Origin: an uncultured Prevotella sp.
GTDB taxonomy: Bacteria; Bacteroidota; Bacteroidia; Bacteroidales; Bacteroidaceae
Length of the DNA stretch: 64,000 bases
Assembly: GCA_905196835.1 (NCBI GenBank)
Contig: CAJJWN010000006.1
Location: forward strand, 39,381 to 103,380
Reading direction: 5' to 3'
Numbering within the stretch: the stretch's first letter is position 1; every line of letters begins with the position of its first letter. The notes beneath the pieces are model-generated. The model did not search any database, was not told where the DNA came from, and saw nothing but the letters and a program-made list of their open reading frames with translations. This document shows positions 1 through 9,140 of this stretch, in pieces. The position numbers and the translations under genes are program-made.

Positions 1-998
1 TTGCAATAAAGAATTACAAAGAATATCAAGATAAATATTCAGAAGAATATTCTTTGGAAGAATATTCAGAAACTACCGGAATAACTGATTTCATTCGTCG
101 TATTCCTAATGGTAAAGGTAAAAATGGAGGTGTTCAACATTGGATAGCTCCAGATTCAACAAGTTTAAGAACAAGCAATTGGACGGATATTGAAGTTTCA
201 CAAATTGGAAAAGAGTTCGATTTACCTTTTGATAATCCTAAGAGTAAACTATTAATGATGGAAATTCTTAAAATGACTCGAAAAGAAAATCCAGTCATAC
301 TCGATTTTTTTGCAGGAAGTGGCACAACCCTTCACGCCACTATGCAACTGAATGCAGAAGATGGAGGCCGTCGCCAATGCATTCTTGTTACCAATAATGA
401 GAATAATATTTGCGAAGAGGTAACCTACAAACGTAATAAACAAGTAATAAATGGATATAAAACTCCCAAAGGCACAGAAATTCCAGGACTAACCAAAAAT
501 AATCTCCGCTATTACCGTACCGGATTTGTTGGACGCAATCGCTCAATGCAGAATATGCGAAAACTGGTTAATCTTGCTACAGATATGCTTTGTATCAAGG
601 AAAACCTCTATACGGAACAGAATACCTTTGGAGGGCAAAAGACCTATAAAAATATTTTCCGCTATTTCGATGATGGTAAAAAACAGATGCTTGTAATTTA
701 TCGTGAAGAAGCCATCGATGAATTGGTTGATATAATCTATGATATGGACATACCTCAACCAATAAAAGTTTATGTGTTCTCACCCAGTGAAGACCCTTGG
801 GAAGGTTCGTTTGATGATGTCAGCGACAAGGTGGAGCTATGCGCTCTGCCACAAGCCATCTACAATACTTACCGAAGAATCTTGCCAAAGAAAAAGGATG
901 CAGTAGTCATGCCGGAAGAAGATGCGCTGGCAAGCACTCAAGAAGATAAAGACCTGTTTGATGGAATGTTGAACTTTGAATACGATGAGGAAGCATAA
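1..998 (+). CDS. Type III-like adenine-specific DNA methyltransferase (Mod), 3' part
   Basis: The frame is open from base 3, so the gene starts left of the window and only its C-terminal ~331 residues are present. Motif I of an amino-methyltransferase is visible as DFFAGSGTTLHATM (bases ~303-345), the S-adenosylmethionine-binding FxGxG loop. In beta-class enzymes such as type III Mod subunits this loop follows the catalytic DPPY motif, so DPPY should lie off-window. The tail after the loop is acidic and ends ...FEYDEEA. A res helicase gene follows 111 bp downstream, the usual mod-res order. Predicted role: N6-adenine modification that marks self DNA for the adjacent restriction and ATPase genes. 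The class is well supported; the target sequence cannot be inferred. Confidence 0.85.
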   Translation, partial: AIKNYKEYQDKYSEEYSLEEYSETTGITDFIRRIPNGKGKNGGVQHWIAPDSTSLRTSNWTDIEVSQIGKEFDLPFDNPKSKLLMMEILKMTRKENPVILDFFAGSGTTLHATMQLNAEDGGRRQCILVTNNENNICEEVTYKRNKQVINGYKTPKGTEIPGLTKNNLRYYRTGFVGRNRSMQNMRKLVNLATDMLCIKENLYTEQNTFGGQKTYKNIFRYFDDGKKQMLVIYREEAIDELVDIIYDMDIPQPIKVYVFSPSEDPWEGSFDDVSDKVELCALPQAIYNTYRRILPKKKDAVVMPEEDALASTQEDKDLFDGMLNFEYDEEA

Positions 999-1034
999 AC
1001 ATATATCAGATAGAAACATGATATGTGGTTTAAG

Positions 1035-1055
1035 TTATTCGAAATTTTCGAATAA
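1035..1055. promoter_or_regulatory. Perfect 10-bp inverted repeat between mod and res
   Basis: TTATTCGAAA at 1035-1044 and its exact reverse complement at 1046-1055 are separated by one T. It is the only conspicuous structure in the 111-bp mod-res gap, 55 bp before the res start. It has no U-run typical of a terminator, so an operator for a dimeric regulator is a reasonable guess. No obvious regulator gene sits beside it. Confidence 0.55.
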
Positions 1056-1109
1056 TTGCTTCTGGAAAAAGGTAATTCCATAATAAACACTTAAAATAAA
1101 AAAGGAATA

Positions 1110-2852
1110 ATGAAAAATATACCATACCAGCAGAACGCTATCAATGAACTGACAGATAAAACGATCCGTCTGTTAAACCTCGGTGGAAAACGACACAAAA
1201 TTGTGTTTGAAGCGCCAACAGGTGCGGGAAAAACGGTCATGACCTGTCAGGCTTTGGCAAATATAACCGACGAATTGAAAGAACGTGGTGACAGCCGTTA
1301 TCAGGAAGTTGCCTATATTTGGTTTGCACCTCGTAAACTTCACCTGCAAAGTTATGCCAGCTTAAAGAATGCCTTTGGCGAAACACGGAAACTTCGGCCT
1401 GTAATGTTTGACGAGATTGACCAGAGTGAAGGCATACAACCTGGAGAAATATTGTTTGTCAACTGGGAAAGTGTGAACAAAGAAAGTAATGTCATGGTAC
1501 GCGAAAACGAAAGTTTTGCTTCTTTGTATGAAATTGCACGACGGACACAAGAAGAATACGATTTGCCCATTGTTGCCATCATAGACGAGGAACACATGTT
1601 TTGGTCAAAAACTGCCGATAAATCGGCAGCAGTGCTGGAACGTATCAATCCGGCTGTAGAACTGCGTATTTCGGCCACCCCCAAGACACTTCATCCTGAT
1701 GAAAAAGTAAAAGTTTACCGACAGGATGTTATTGCGGCTGAAATGATTAAGAAAGAAGTCGTGCTGAATCCTGATATAGAACTGGATTTCAGTGAAGAAC
1801 GCACACTGAACGAAAATCTGATTAAGGCGGCATTGGCAAAACGTAATCAGTTGGCTGAGCTTTATCAGGAATTGGGCGTCAAAATCAATCCCCTATTACT
1901 TATCCAGCTGCCCAACGATGTGAAGGAAACCATGACTTCGGAAGATCAAGCTATCGCAGAACAGGTGAAAACCTATTTGGAAGCTATATGCGGGATAACC
2001 GCCGAAAATGGATTATTGGCCGTATGGCTCGCCAACGAAAAAGAGAATCTCGCCGGACTGGAACGTCCCGATAATATGACGCAAGTATTGCTATTCAAAG
2101 AAGCAATTGCTTTGGGTTGGGACTGCCCTCGTGCAGCTGTACTGCTAATCTTCAGAAAATTGCAAAGCGACCAGTTTACGATACAAACTGTAGGACGTAT
2201 TCTGAGAATGCCGGAACAGAAACATTATCCGAAAGAACAGCTTAATATCGGTTATGTTTATACCGACATTGCGAAAGATAAAATTCAGATTGTCACAGCC
2301 GATTCCGACTATATCTTGAAAAATACGATTATGGCATGCAGACGTGAAAATCTTGAGAATGTATCTCTACCGGCTTACTATTCAGAACGCCCTAATGTGG
2401 AACGAAATTATTTAGGACCCGACTTCAAAAAAACATTGTATGAAGTGGCTGATGAATTCTGGAAACTGGAAAGAGGTGCCGGATTGTTTTCTATCGCAGA
2501 ATTGGCCGCTTTAAGAAATGATAATGATGAATTTACTCCGTTGCCAGAAAGTGATGACGATTTAGTAAATGAAAACAGAAGACGGGTAAAGAATTCAATT
2601 CGTTTGGATGTCAAGACAATAAATGTGGAGATTCCAAAGGATGTTCACTTCCAGAATGAAGAACAGATATTGAAAGTAGATCAAGTGCGCTTTGCCCGTA
2701 AAGCATCTGAAATAGACCGCGTATTTATGGCATATATAAGCGGTAAAGGACATCAATTTGAGAGTAAAGGTAGAGCTGATAAAATAGCCAACTACCTGCT
2801 TGAAATGCTTGCTGACTATTTTGGAGTCTTCGATACTGATGCAAAAAGGTAG
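1110..2852 (+). CDS. Type III-like restriction helicase (Res), N-terminal part
   Basis: This is a superfamily-2 helicase/translocase of the type III Res kind. Visible motifs are Walker A APTGAGKTVMT (residues ~32-42), a DEEH box in AIIDEEHMFW (~156-165), SATP of motif III (~191-194) and QTVGRILRMP of motif VI (~355-364). An AAGGAA ribosome-binding site lies just before the ATG. The frame ends at a TAG directly after the heptamer A_AAA_AGG (2843-2849). The missing nuclease domain continues in the -1 frame, so the intact protein would be about 780 residues. Either a one-base deletion inactivated it, or -1 slippage or a sequencing error explains the break. It would act with Mod and the downstream Dnd-like ATPases. 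Confidence 0.85.
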   Translation: MKNIPYQQNAINELTDKTIRLLNLGGKRHKIVFEAPTGAGKTVMTCQALANITDELKERGDSRYQEVAYIWFAPRKLHLQSYASLKNAFGETRKLRPVMFDEIDQSEGIQPGEILFVNWESVNKESNVMVRENESFASLYEIARRTQEEYDLPIVAIIDEEHMFWSKTADKSAAVLERINPAVELRISATPKTLHPDEKVKVYRQDVIAAEMIKKEVVLNPDIELDFSEERTLNENLIKAALAKRNQLAELYQELGVKINPLLLIQLPNDVKETMTSEDQAIAEQVKTYLEAICGITAENGLLAVWLANEKENLAGLERPDNMTQVLLFKEAIALGWDCPRAAVLLIFRKLQSDQFTIQTVGRILRMPEQKHYPKEQLNIGYVYTDIAKDKIQIVTADSDYILKNTIMACRRENLENVSLPAYYSERPNVERNYLGPDFKKTLYEVADEFWKLERGAGLFSIAELAALRNDNDEFTPLPESDDDLVNENRRRVKNSIRLDVKTINVEIPKDVHFQNEEQILKVDQVRFARKASEIDRVFMAYISGKGHQFESKGRADKIANYLLEMLADYFGVFDTDAKR

Positions 2853-2887
2853 TCCTTTATTATGATAACAAACCAAAGTTTGACCGT

Positions 2888-3454
2888 TTGCTGGACATGG
2901 CCTTAGAAACATACGCCCGTAAAAGAGAACATGCGAAAAGAAGATCTGCCGCTGCCAGAGAATTAAAACAATACAACTGGGAAGTTCCGGAAGAAAGAGT
3001 CTATGACAGTGAAACCAACCATATTGAGACTGCAAAAAATCATGCTTTGTTGCCATTCGTACAACTTAACGAAGCTTCTAATCCAGAGAAGGAATTTGTG
3101 AAATATTTGGAAGAACATTCACAATGGATTGACTGGTGGTATAAGAATGGGGACAAAGGAAAACAACATTATGCCATTGCATACGGAAAATCTTTATTTT
3201 ACGTTGATTTTGTTATCCGTATGAAGAATGGACATGTATATCTTTTCGATACGAAAAGTGCCGGAAGTGATGTAACTGCTCCGGAGAAACATAATGCCTT
3301 GTTGCAATATATCCAGGAATATTCAACTAAAGATACACCTCTTTATGGAGGAGTTATCATTCAAGATGGAAGTAACTGGCTATATTCCAAACTACCTATT
3401 GAGAATACTACTGATTTGTTAAACTGGGATGCTTTTTATCCTGAAAACGCATAA
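2888..3454 (+). CDS. Type III-like Res, C-terminal nuclease part (frame -1 to the upstream part)
   Basis: This frame is open from 2840, upstream of the TTG at 2888, and reads KKVVLYYDNKPKFDRLLD across the break, so it is the direct continuation of the helicase. It carries a PD-(D/E)xK-type nuclease core: VDFVIRMKNG, then LFDTKSAGSD, where the D and DTK residues match the metal-binding layout of type III Res C-termini. The first part is basic and helical (ARKREHAKRRSAAARELK). It stops 5 bp before the next gene. If expressed alone it would need the TTG start or frameshifted translation; a separate nuclease subunit is possible but less likely. Confidence 0.75.
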   Translation: MLDMALETYARKREHAKRRSAAARELKQYNWEVPEERVYDSETNHIETAKNHALLPFVQLNEASNPEKEFVKYLEEHSQWIDWWYKNGDKGKQHYAIAYGKSLFYVDFVIRMKNGHVYLFDTKSAGSDVTAPEKHNALLQYIQEYSTKDTPLYGGVIIQDGSNWLYSKLPIENTTDLLNWDAFYPENA

Positions 3455-3459
3455 AGATT

Positions 3460-3678
3460 ATGGCTAAAGGTATAGATCCGAAATTTGTTCACTACGGCAT
3501 CCGCAAAGATGATTTAGCTATGATAGAAGCAATCTGTGAAGCGGAAGGTGTAGATTTTGACTGGTTAAGTGAAGATATTCTGAAGGCCTATCATGCCAAG
3601 AAGGTTGACGTGATAGAAATGAGTGATAATGAAACGGAAGACATCATCCGTAATGCAATCCAAAAAATACGTCAATAA
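3460..3678 (+). CDS. 72-residue small protein of the mod/res/Dnd-like locus
   Basis: I do not recognise a defined fold. The product is acidic and mostly helical in appearance, with an N-terminal KFVHYGIRKDDLAMIEAICE segment, a short linker, and a helix ending in ETEDIIRNAIQKIRQ. It sits 5 bp after res and 8 bp before the DndD-like gene, so it is translated as part of the same operon. Its size is below that of DndE (~110 residues), and a DndE-like domain is already present in the HerA fusion downstream. A helper or adaptor subunit is the simplest guess. Confidence 0.7.
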   Translation: MAKGIDPKFVHYGIRKDDLAMIEAICEAEGVDFDWLSEDILKAYHAKKVDVIEMSDNETEDIIRNAIQKIRQ

Positions 3679-3686
3679 ATACGATT

Positions 3687-5687
3687 ATGCTGATACAGAG
3701 AATTAAAATAAGCAATTATAAGACTTACTTGTCACTTGATCTGGATTTGACAGTCGATGACGATCGCCCTATTATTCTGATTGGCGGTGCAAATGGTGGC
3801 GGTAAGACTACTTTATTCGAGGCCATAAGCGGAGCTCTTTATGGTTTGAAAATTGAAAACAAAGAGCATTTCATGGAATTGCTCAATCAGGGAGCCTTAA
3901 ATACAGCCAAACCTGAGATTTCCTTACAAATAACATTTGTAGGGAAAGTACTCGGCCAGCAACAGAAGTACATATTAAAGCGTGTTTATCAGTTAAATCC
4001 GCAAGGCAAGCCATTGGAAAGCGTATCGCTGAACATGAACGGGAACATGTATGTTTACGGTACAATGACTGCTCCCAAAGACCGGGTAAAAGCAGAACAG
4101 GAAATCAATAAAATCATCAAAGCTAATCTGCCTCAGGAACTGAGCCAGTATTTCCTGTTTGATGCAATGCAATCGAGTGAATTGCTGAAGAAAAATGTAT
4201 TTGCCCAAACCATTCGTGATAATTTTGAGAATGTGTTGGGCTTCAAAAAATACCTTCAGTTAAAGCGTGCTGCTGAAAAACTACAGCAAGAATGGGCACA
4301 GCAACGTCTTGAAGCAGAAAAAGAAGCACAGGAATATAATGAATTATGCGCACAAAAAGACAAACTGACCGCAGACTTAAATACGTGTATAGCGGAACAA
4401 GATACAAAATATAAGTATCTTGCGTCGGTAGAAGTGGAATATAAACGGGCAAAAGACGGTGCCCAAGAAGCATCTGCCCTTAATAAGAAGATACAGGAAC
4501 TTGCCAGTAAAATTGACGATATTGTAAAACGTGCAGCAACGTATGCTGAGGACTTGAAAGCATTTGTTGATAACATAGAAATTGATTTATTCTTACCTAA
4601 ATTAGCTTCGAACCTGGCACAAGAAATCAATAATATCCTCCACATAAAGGAACAACTTCAGAAAGAGAATACTGGTGCTTATCCGTTGGAGACATTGAAA
4701 GACGTGACAAATAAAATTATAACTTACTTAAAAGATTTGTCACTATGCAGTGAATCTGTGGATGAAGAACAGGTTGTATCTCATATTGTAGCTATCCAAA
4801 ATAGTACTAATAAAGAAGATCCTTTTGGTTATCTTGACGAAGCGGAAGTAACCGCTTTATCCAACTTGGTAAAAAGAACTGGCTCCAATCAGTTCATTGC
4901 ACTTGACCGCCAACGCCAGGAACTGGAAATTCAACTTTCCACGTTGGATAACTTACGTTCGCAAAAACAGACCTTGGAACAAACACAGGCCGGTGGTAAT
5001 GAATATCTAATTCAAAATTATGAAGCCGCTCAAAAACAGATAGAGAAACTGAAAGGTCAGGAAGCGACTCTGAAAGCAGACATTCAACGTCTTGAGAAAC
5101 GGATTCATCAGTTTGATGTACAAATCCAGCAAGAACCTGATATTAAATTCGACACTTTGGTCAAGCTTAAACCTCTGTTTGAAAAGATTGCAGACAGTTT
5201 GCTGAAGAAGAAAAAAGCCCAGATTGAAAGTGAAATGCAACAGCAACTCAACAAGTTACTGGTTTCATATAAAGGTCATGTAGCCAAAGTTGAGTTGTCC
5301 GACAGCATTGAACAATTCAATATAAAACTCTATCATACTGCCGGAAATGAGATTTCATTGAATCAGCTTAATGCTGCATCCAAACAAATCTTCATCCAGG
5401 TTTTATTGAAAGTATTGCGAAACCTGGGAGATTATAATCCACCTGTAATGATTGATACAGTAATGGGTGTTCTTGATAATGAAAGTCGTGATGCCTTGAT
5501 GGAAGAATATTTTCCACAATTGGCAGAACAAACGATTTTGCTTTGTACGACCTCTGAAATCAGAACAGACAGCGACTACATCAAACTGGAACCGTTTATT
5601 TCCAAAACCTATACACTTCATCGCAATGTAGAAGCACAGAATACTACGGTTGAAGACGGTTATTTTGGTTTAACTCTTAATCAGTAA
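3687..5687 (+). CDS. DndD-like SMC/ABC-type ATPase
   Basis: This 666-residue protein has an N-terminal ABC-ATPase lobe (Walker A GGANGGGKTTLF, residues ~33-44), a long glutamate/glutamine-rich coiled coil (~190-540), and a C-terminal lobe with a signature-like LNAASKQIF (~557-565). Next comes MIDTVMGVLDNESRDAL (~587-603) and YFPQLAEQTILLCTTSE. The IDT...LD...YFP...LL.T..E pattern is that of DndD, the ATPase of phosphorothioate systems. In Dnd restriction and modification, DndD works with DndE and HerA-like partners, and both are fused in the next gene, 5 bp away. No dndA, dndB or dndC (cysteine desulfurase, regulator, PAPS-reductase-like) is seen, so sulfur chemistry is not implied. Confidence 0.8.
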   Translation: MLIQRIKISNYKTYLSLDLDLTVDDDRPIILIGGANGGGKTTLFEAISGALYGLKIENKEHFMELLNQGALNTAKPEISLQITFVGKVLGQQQKYILKRVYQLNPQGKPLESVSLNMNGNMYVYGTMTAPKDRVKAEQEINKIIKANLPQELSQYFLFDAMQSSELLKKNVFAQTIRDNFENVLGFKKYLQLKRAAEKLQQEWAQQRLEAEKEAQEYNELCAQKDKLTADLNTCIAEQDTKYKYLASVEVEYKRAKDGAQEASALNKKIQELASKIDDIVKRAATYAEDLKAFVDNIEIDLFLPKLASNLAQEINNILHIKEQLQKENTGAYPLETLKDVTNKIITYLKDLSLCSESVDEEQVVSHIVAIQNSTNKEDPFGYLDEAEVTALSNLVKRTGSNQFIALDRQRQELEIQLSTLDNLRSQKQTLEQTQAGGNEYLIQNYEAAQKQIEKLKGQEATLKADIQRLEKRIHQFDVQIQQEPDIKFDTLVKLKPLFEKIADSLLKKKKAQIESEMQQQLNKLLVSYKGHVAKVELSDSIEQFNIKLYHTAGNEISLNQLNAASKQIFIQVLLKVLRNLGDYNPPVMIDTVMGVLDNESRDALMEEYFPQLAEQTILLCTTSEIRTDSDYIKLEPFISKTYTLHRNVEAQNTTVEDGYFGLTLNQ

Positions 5688-5692
5688 AAGAA

Positions 5693-7279
5693 ATGAGCAT
5701 CATAAATTTTTCAAATACGCGCCAGATGGAAGGATTGTTTGACGCAATCAATCCAATCAAGGAACTGATTGAATCAAAAATCAATCTTTCCAGAACAGCT
5801 GATCGGGAGAAACGTATAAACTTGAATCAGAATAAGGTAATGCGTATCTGCTTCATCGTGGGACTAAGTTTGCCTACAAAACGTTCCATAGATGATTATA
5901 AGGATATACAGCTATCAGTGTCATCAGCCAGAATCATACCAAGTTTTTTCACGATGCATGATTTAAGTACCTTATATTCAGCATTGTTAAAGCTAAGATA
6001 TGCAGACTTGAATATTGATTGGACTCAAAACGCTACTCTTTCTCGAATTATCGCAGCAGAAATGCTTCGTGGACGTGACTATCTGATGTCTGACAACAAT
6101 CTGGATTCCTTCTTATACGCTATGAACAACAAAGTAGCCATGACAAAAGATATTCCAGTGCTGAATCTTCTGATTGGCAACTATGGTGATGAAGAAATGG
6201 AAGCGACTTTGGACATAAACAGTCGTTCCATTACCAACTCACAGATTATCATTGCGGGAGCTACAGGATCTGGAAAGACTAATTTGCTGGCTGTTTTGAT
6301 TCAGCAATTCAGAATGTTATCCACAGAATCACAATATCCCGTGAACTTCCTTTTGTTTGATTACAAAGGAGAGTTCAGCGATATACAGAATAACCATTGG
6401 TTATCACTTTTCGATGTGGACCGTTCTTGTATTCTGGATCCATTGACACAGCCATTGCCTTTTACTCCATTTAAGGATTTCACTGGGCGTTCTATCAATG
6501 AAATCAATCTGTACTCTACAGAAATGTCTTCTGCTTTATGTTCCATAGACCGAGTAAGTGCGAGTGCCAACATGAACAATCGTCTTAGTGAAGCTATTGT
6601 AGAAGCCTATAAATCGACAAATGGCGCCCCTATTTCATTTGAATTAATGCTGAAATGCTATCAATCACGAATGAAAGATGCAAATAATGATGATAGTATT
6701 TCTTCTGTTCTGAAGCAATTGGTTAATGCGCATATCTTTGAATCAGAAGATAAAGTTTCTTTGATTGATGACAGCTACATCATCAAGATGGATGGATATC
6801 CAAAAGATGGCCCTATAGCCAAAGCTATTGTGTATTTCCTGATGTCTAAACTTAATAACATTTATGAGTTATTGGATAAACAAGCAGTGAATGATGAAGT
6901 AGTACAAATACGTCATTTCTCTATTATTGATGAAGCTCACTATATGCTTGACTTTGACAATCGCCCTCTGCGTAATCTAATTGCTGTAGGCCGAAATAAA
7001 GGTCTGAGTATTATCCTTGCCACTCAGAACATGAGTAGCTTCAAATCAAAAGGTTTTGATTTTTATGCCAATGCACAATACCCACTTATTATGAAGCAGC
7101 AGACTATTGATGATAAGGTCATCAAAGACTTGTTTGGCGTGAGTGGTCAAGAACTTCAAGAAATCAGAACTGCTATAGCCGGACTTCAAAAGGGTGAGCT
7201 GATTATAAAAGACCAGATGGCTTTTGCCCTTGGCATGGGGAATAAGTATAAGAAAATTAATGTGACACACTTGATATAA
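5693..7279 (+). CDS. DndE-like domain fused to HerA/FtsK-type ATPase (DUF87)
   Basis: Residues ~25-140 resemble DndE, with a segment NKVMRICFIVGLSLP matching its 'lCR.alclSL' core, then LSTLYSALLKLRY and AAEMLRGRDYL matching its end. The rest is a HerA-type hexameric translocase: Walker A GATGSGKTNL (~189-198), LLFDYKGEF (~220-228), Walker B SIIDEAHYML (~411-420), and a sensor-like IILATQNMSS. HerA ATPases pump DNA or drive nucleases; DndE binds nicked dsDNA in Dnd complexes. The fusion implies a direct DndD-DndE-HerA machine beside Mod/Res. The next gene (qatA) begins 23 bp downstream. The HerA call is strong; the DndE call is by pattern only. Confidence 0.78.
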   Translation: MSIINFSNTRQMEGLFDAINPIKELIESKINLSRTADREKRINLNQNKVMRICFIVGLSLPTKRSIDDYKDIQLSVSSARIIPSFFTMHDLSTLYSALLKLRYADLNIDWTQNATLSRIIAAEMLRGRDYLMSDNNLDSFLYAMNNKVAMTKDIPVLNLLIGNYGDEEMEATLDINSRSITNSQIIIAGATGSGKTNLLAVLIQQFRMLSTESQYPVNFLLFDYKGEFSDIQNNHWLSLFDVDRSCILDPLTQPLPFTPFKDFTGRSINEINLYSTEMSSALCSIDRVSASANMNNRLSEAIVEAYKSTNGAPISFELMLKCYQSRMKDANNDDSISSVLKQLVNAHIFESEDKVSLIDDSYIIKMDGYPKDGPIAKAIVYFLMSKLNNIYELLDKQAVNDEVVQIRHFSIIDEAHYMLDFDNRPLRNLIAVGRNKGLSIILATQNMSSFKSKGFDFYANAQYPLIMKQQTIDDKVIKDLFGVSGQELQEIRTAIAGLQKGELIIKDQMAFALGMGNKYKKINVTHLI

Positions 7280-7302
7280 ACAATTTAATTTAAGAGTATA
7301 AA

Positions 7303-9135
7303 ATGTGGTCAGATAATGAAACAACGCAAGATTTGCTTGGCTATCAGGTCCATGCAGATTTACTCAAAAAAATAATTTTGAATGATGATATGTTACCCAT
7401 TTCCATAGGGGTATTTGGAAATTGGGGATCTGGAAAAAGTAGTTTGATGCTATTGCTTCAAAAGTCCTTGCATGAATGGGAAAAATCTCAACATGAAAAG
7501 GGTTGTAAGATTATACTTCAAGTGTATTTTAATAGTTGGCAGTTTGAAAGCTATGACTCAACAAAACTGACAATGATAGAAAGTATATTAGAAGCACTTG
7601 ACAAAGATATTAATAAGCGAAAAAATGTATTTGAACGGGTAGATGATTTGCTCGAGCGAATCAACTTTTTGAAAGCAGGCGTATTTATCTTGAAGAAAGC
7701 CTATGAAAATCTCACTCCTGATTGGCTGAAGAAATGGTTGCCAACAAAGGAAGACCTTGATAAGATAACAAACAAGGATAAATACAACAATCTACTTAAA
7801 GATGTAGCAAAAGGTAATACATCAAAATTTATCGCAACATTCAGAGAACTCTTTGATGAATTGGTTGACGATATGGGATATAAGGCTGTTGTTGTCTATA
7901 TTGATGATTTGGATAGATGTGAACCCAAAAGAATTATTGGTTGCCTGGAGGCCGTCAAGTTGTTTGTAAATGTAAGGAAAACCGCATTTATCATTGGTGC
8001 AGATGAACGTATTATTGAATATGCTATTAGTCAGCATTATCCTATTCAAATGAAGAAAGAAGATATATCCAGTCCATTTTCAGACTATTTGGAAAAACTC
8101 ATTCAGCTACCATACAAACTGCCACGTTTGTCTGACAACGAGCAAGAGACTTATATCACACTTCTTCTATGCAAAAATCATTTAAATGATATCTACTTTA
8201 ATGAAATACATCAGAAATATTTGGAGTTCAGAAAAACAGACAAGCATTCCAAATATAATATAGATGACATCAAAGCAAATATTTCCAAAGATAAAAAAAT
8301 TGATTTTCATGCAGTAGAATATCGTTTACCAACTGTACCTCTTATTAAGCGTTTTTTAAATGGTAATCCACGACAACTAAAACGTTTTCTAAATACCTTA
8401 TATGTACGTCAAGAGTTAGCTGAGGTAGCAGGTTTTACAGATATACGCCCTGAAGTATTAACCAAACTAATGGTATTGGAGTACAACACACTGTACAATT
8501 CTCGTTTTGAAGAACTTTATAAACTTCAAAATGCAAATGGAGGTGTTTTGCCATTGGATGATGTTGAGCAAGAAGCAAAAACTGAAAATGGTATTCAAAA
8601 TCCACAATGGAAAGACAACTGGTCGTCAGATTATTTGAGGCAATGGTTAAGCTCAGATCCGTCATTAAAAGATATAAATTTACAAAACTACTTCTGGATA
8701 GCACGAGATGCTTTGAAAAATGAAAAACCAATAGCTTCGTTGGTTACAAACAAAGTCATGCTGTTATTCCGAAGATTATGTACCTTGCAAACAAACAGTA
8801 TGATGAAGCGAGATTTGCCTGGAATTATTAATGCTTGCGATGATTCAGAAAAAGACATGATTATTCACTTGATTAATGATAACCTAAGAAAAGATCCAAA
8901 GTCAGAAAATTGTTGGAGAATACTTAATTGCGATGAGAATAATTTATTATTTGGTGACAAAATAGACAGATTAAAATTATTATTCAGTAATATAAAGACC
9001 GAAGATATAGATACAAAAGCGGATATATTTTTTGTTAGAATGCTTTCATTAAGCAATGAGATACATAACTATATAAATAGTTTGCCAAAAGCGAACCCTT
9101 TAACAAAAGCTATCGAACGAAAAATTCAAAAATAA
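7303..9135 (+). CDS. qatA: QatA, KAP-family P-loop ATPase of the Qat anti-phage system
   Basis: A 610-residue KAP-type NTPase: Walker A GVFGNWGSGKSSLM (residues 36-49) and Walker B VVVYIDDLDRCEPKR (~194-208), with the IDDLDRC signature typical of KAP proteins. The region NGNPRQLKRFLNTL (~350-363) is also a family hallmark. It is followed 5 bp later by qatB, then qatC and qatD, in the order of the experimentally described QatABCD system. Role: the ATPase of a phage-defence complex whose chemistry is still unclear. It lies only 23 bp after the DndE-HerA gene, so it may be co-transcribed with the upstream modification genes. Confidence 0.88.
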   Translation: MWSDNETTQDLLGYQVHADLLKKIILNDDMLPISIGVFGNWGSGKSSLMLLLQKSLHEWEKSQHEKGCKIILQVYFNSWQFESYDSTKLTMIESILEALDKDINKRKNVFERVDDLLERINFLKAGVFILKKAYENLTPDWLKKWLPTKEDLDKITNKDKYNNLLKDVAKGNTSKFIATFRELFDELVDDMGYKAVVVYIDDLDRCEPKRIIGCLEAVKLFVNVRKTAFIIGADERIIEYAISQHYPIQMKKEDISSPFSDYLEKLIQLPYKLPRLSDNEQETYITLLLCKNHLNDIYFNEIHQKYLEFRKTDKHSKYNIDDIKANISKDKKIDFHAVEYRLPTVPLIKRFLNGNPRQLKRFLNTLYVRQELAEVAGFTDIRPEVLTKLMVLEYNTLYNSRFEELYKLQNANGGVLPLDDVEQEAKTENGIQNPQWKDNWSSDYLRQWLSSDPSLKDINLQNYFWIARDALKNEKPIASLVTNKVMLLFRRLCTLQTNSMMKRDLPGIINACDDSEKDMIIHLINDNLRKDPKSENCWRILNCDENNLLFGDKIDRLKLLFSNIKTEDIDTKADIFFVRMLSLSNEIHNYINSLPKANPLTKAIERKIQK

Positions 9136-9140
9136 TAAAT

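Noticed and set aside
1..7279. A standard phosphorothioate (Dnd) system
   Set aside because: Only DndD- and DndE-like parts are visible; the cysteine desulfurase and PAPS-reductase-like genes needed for sulfur insertion are absent from the window.
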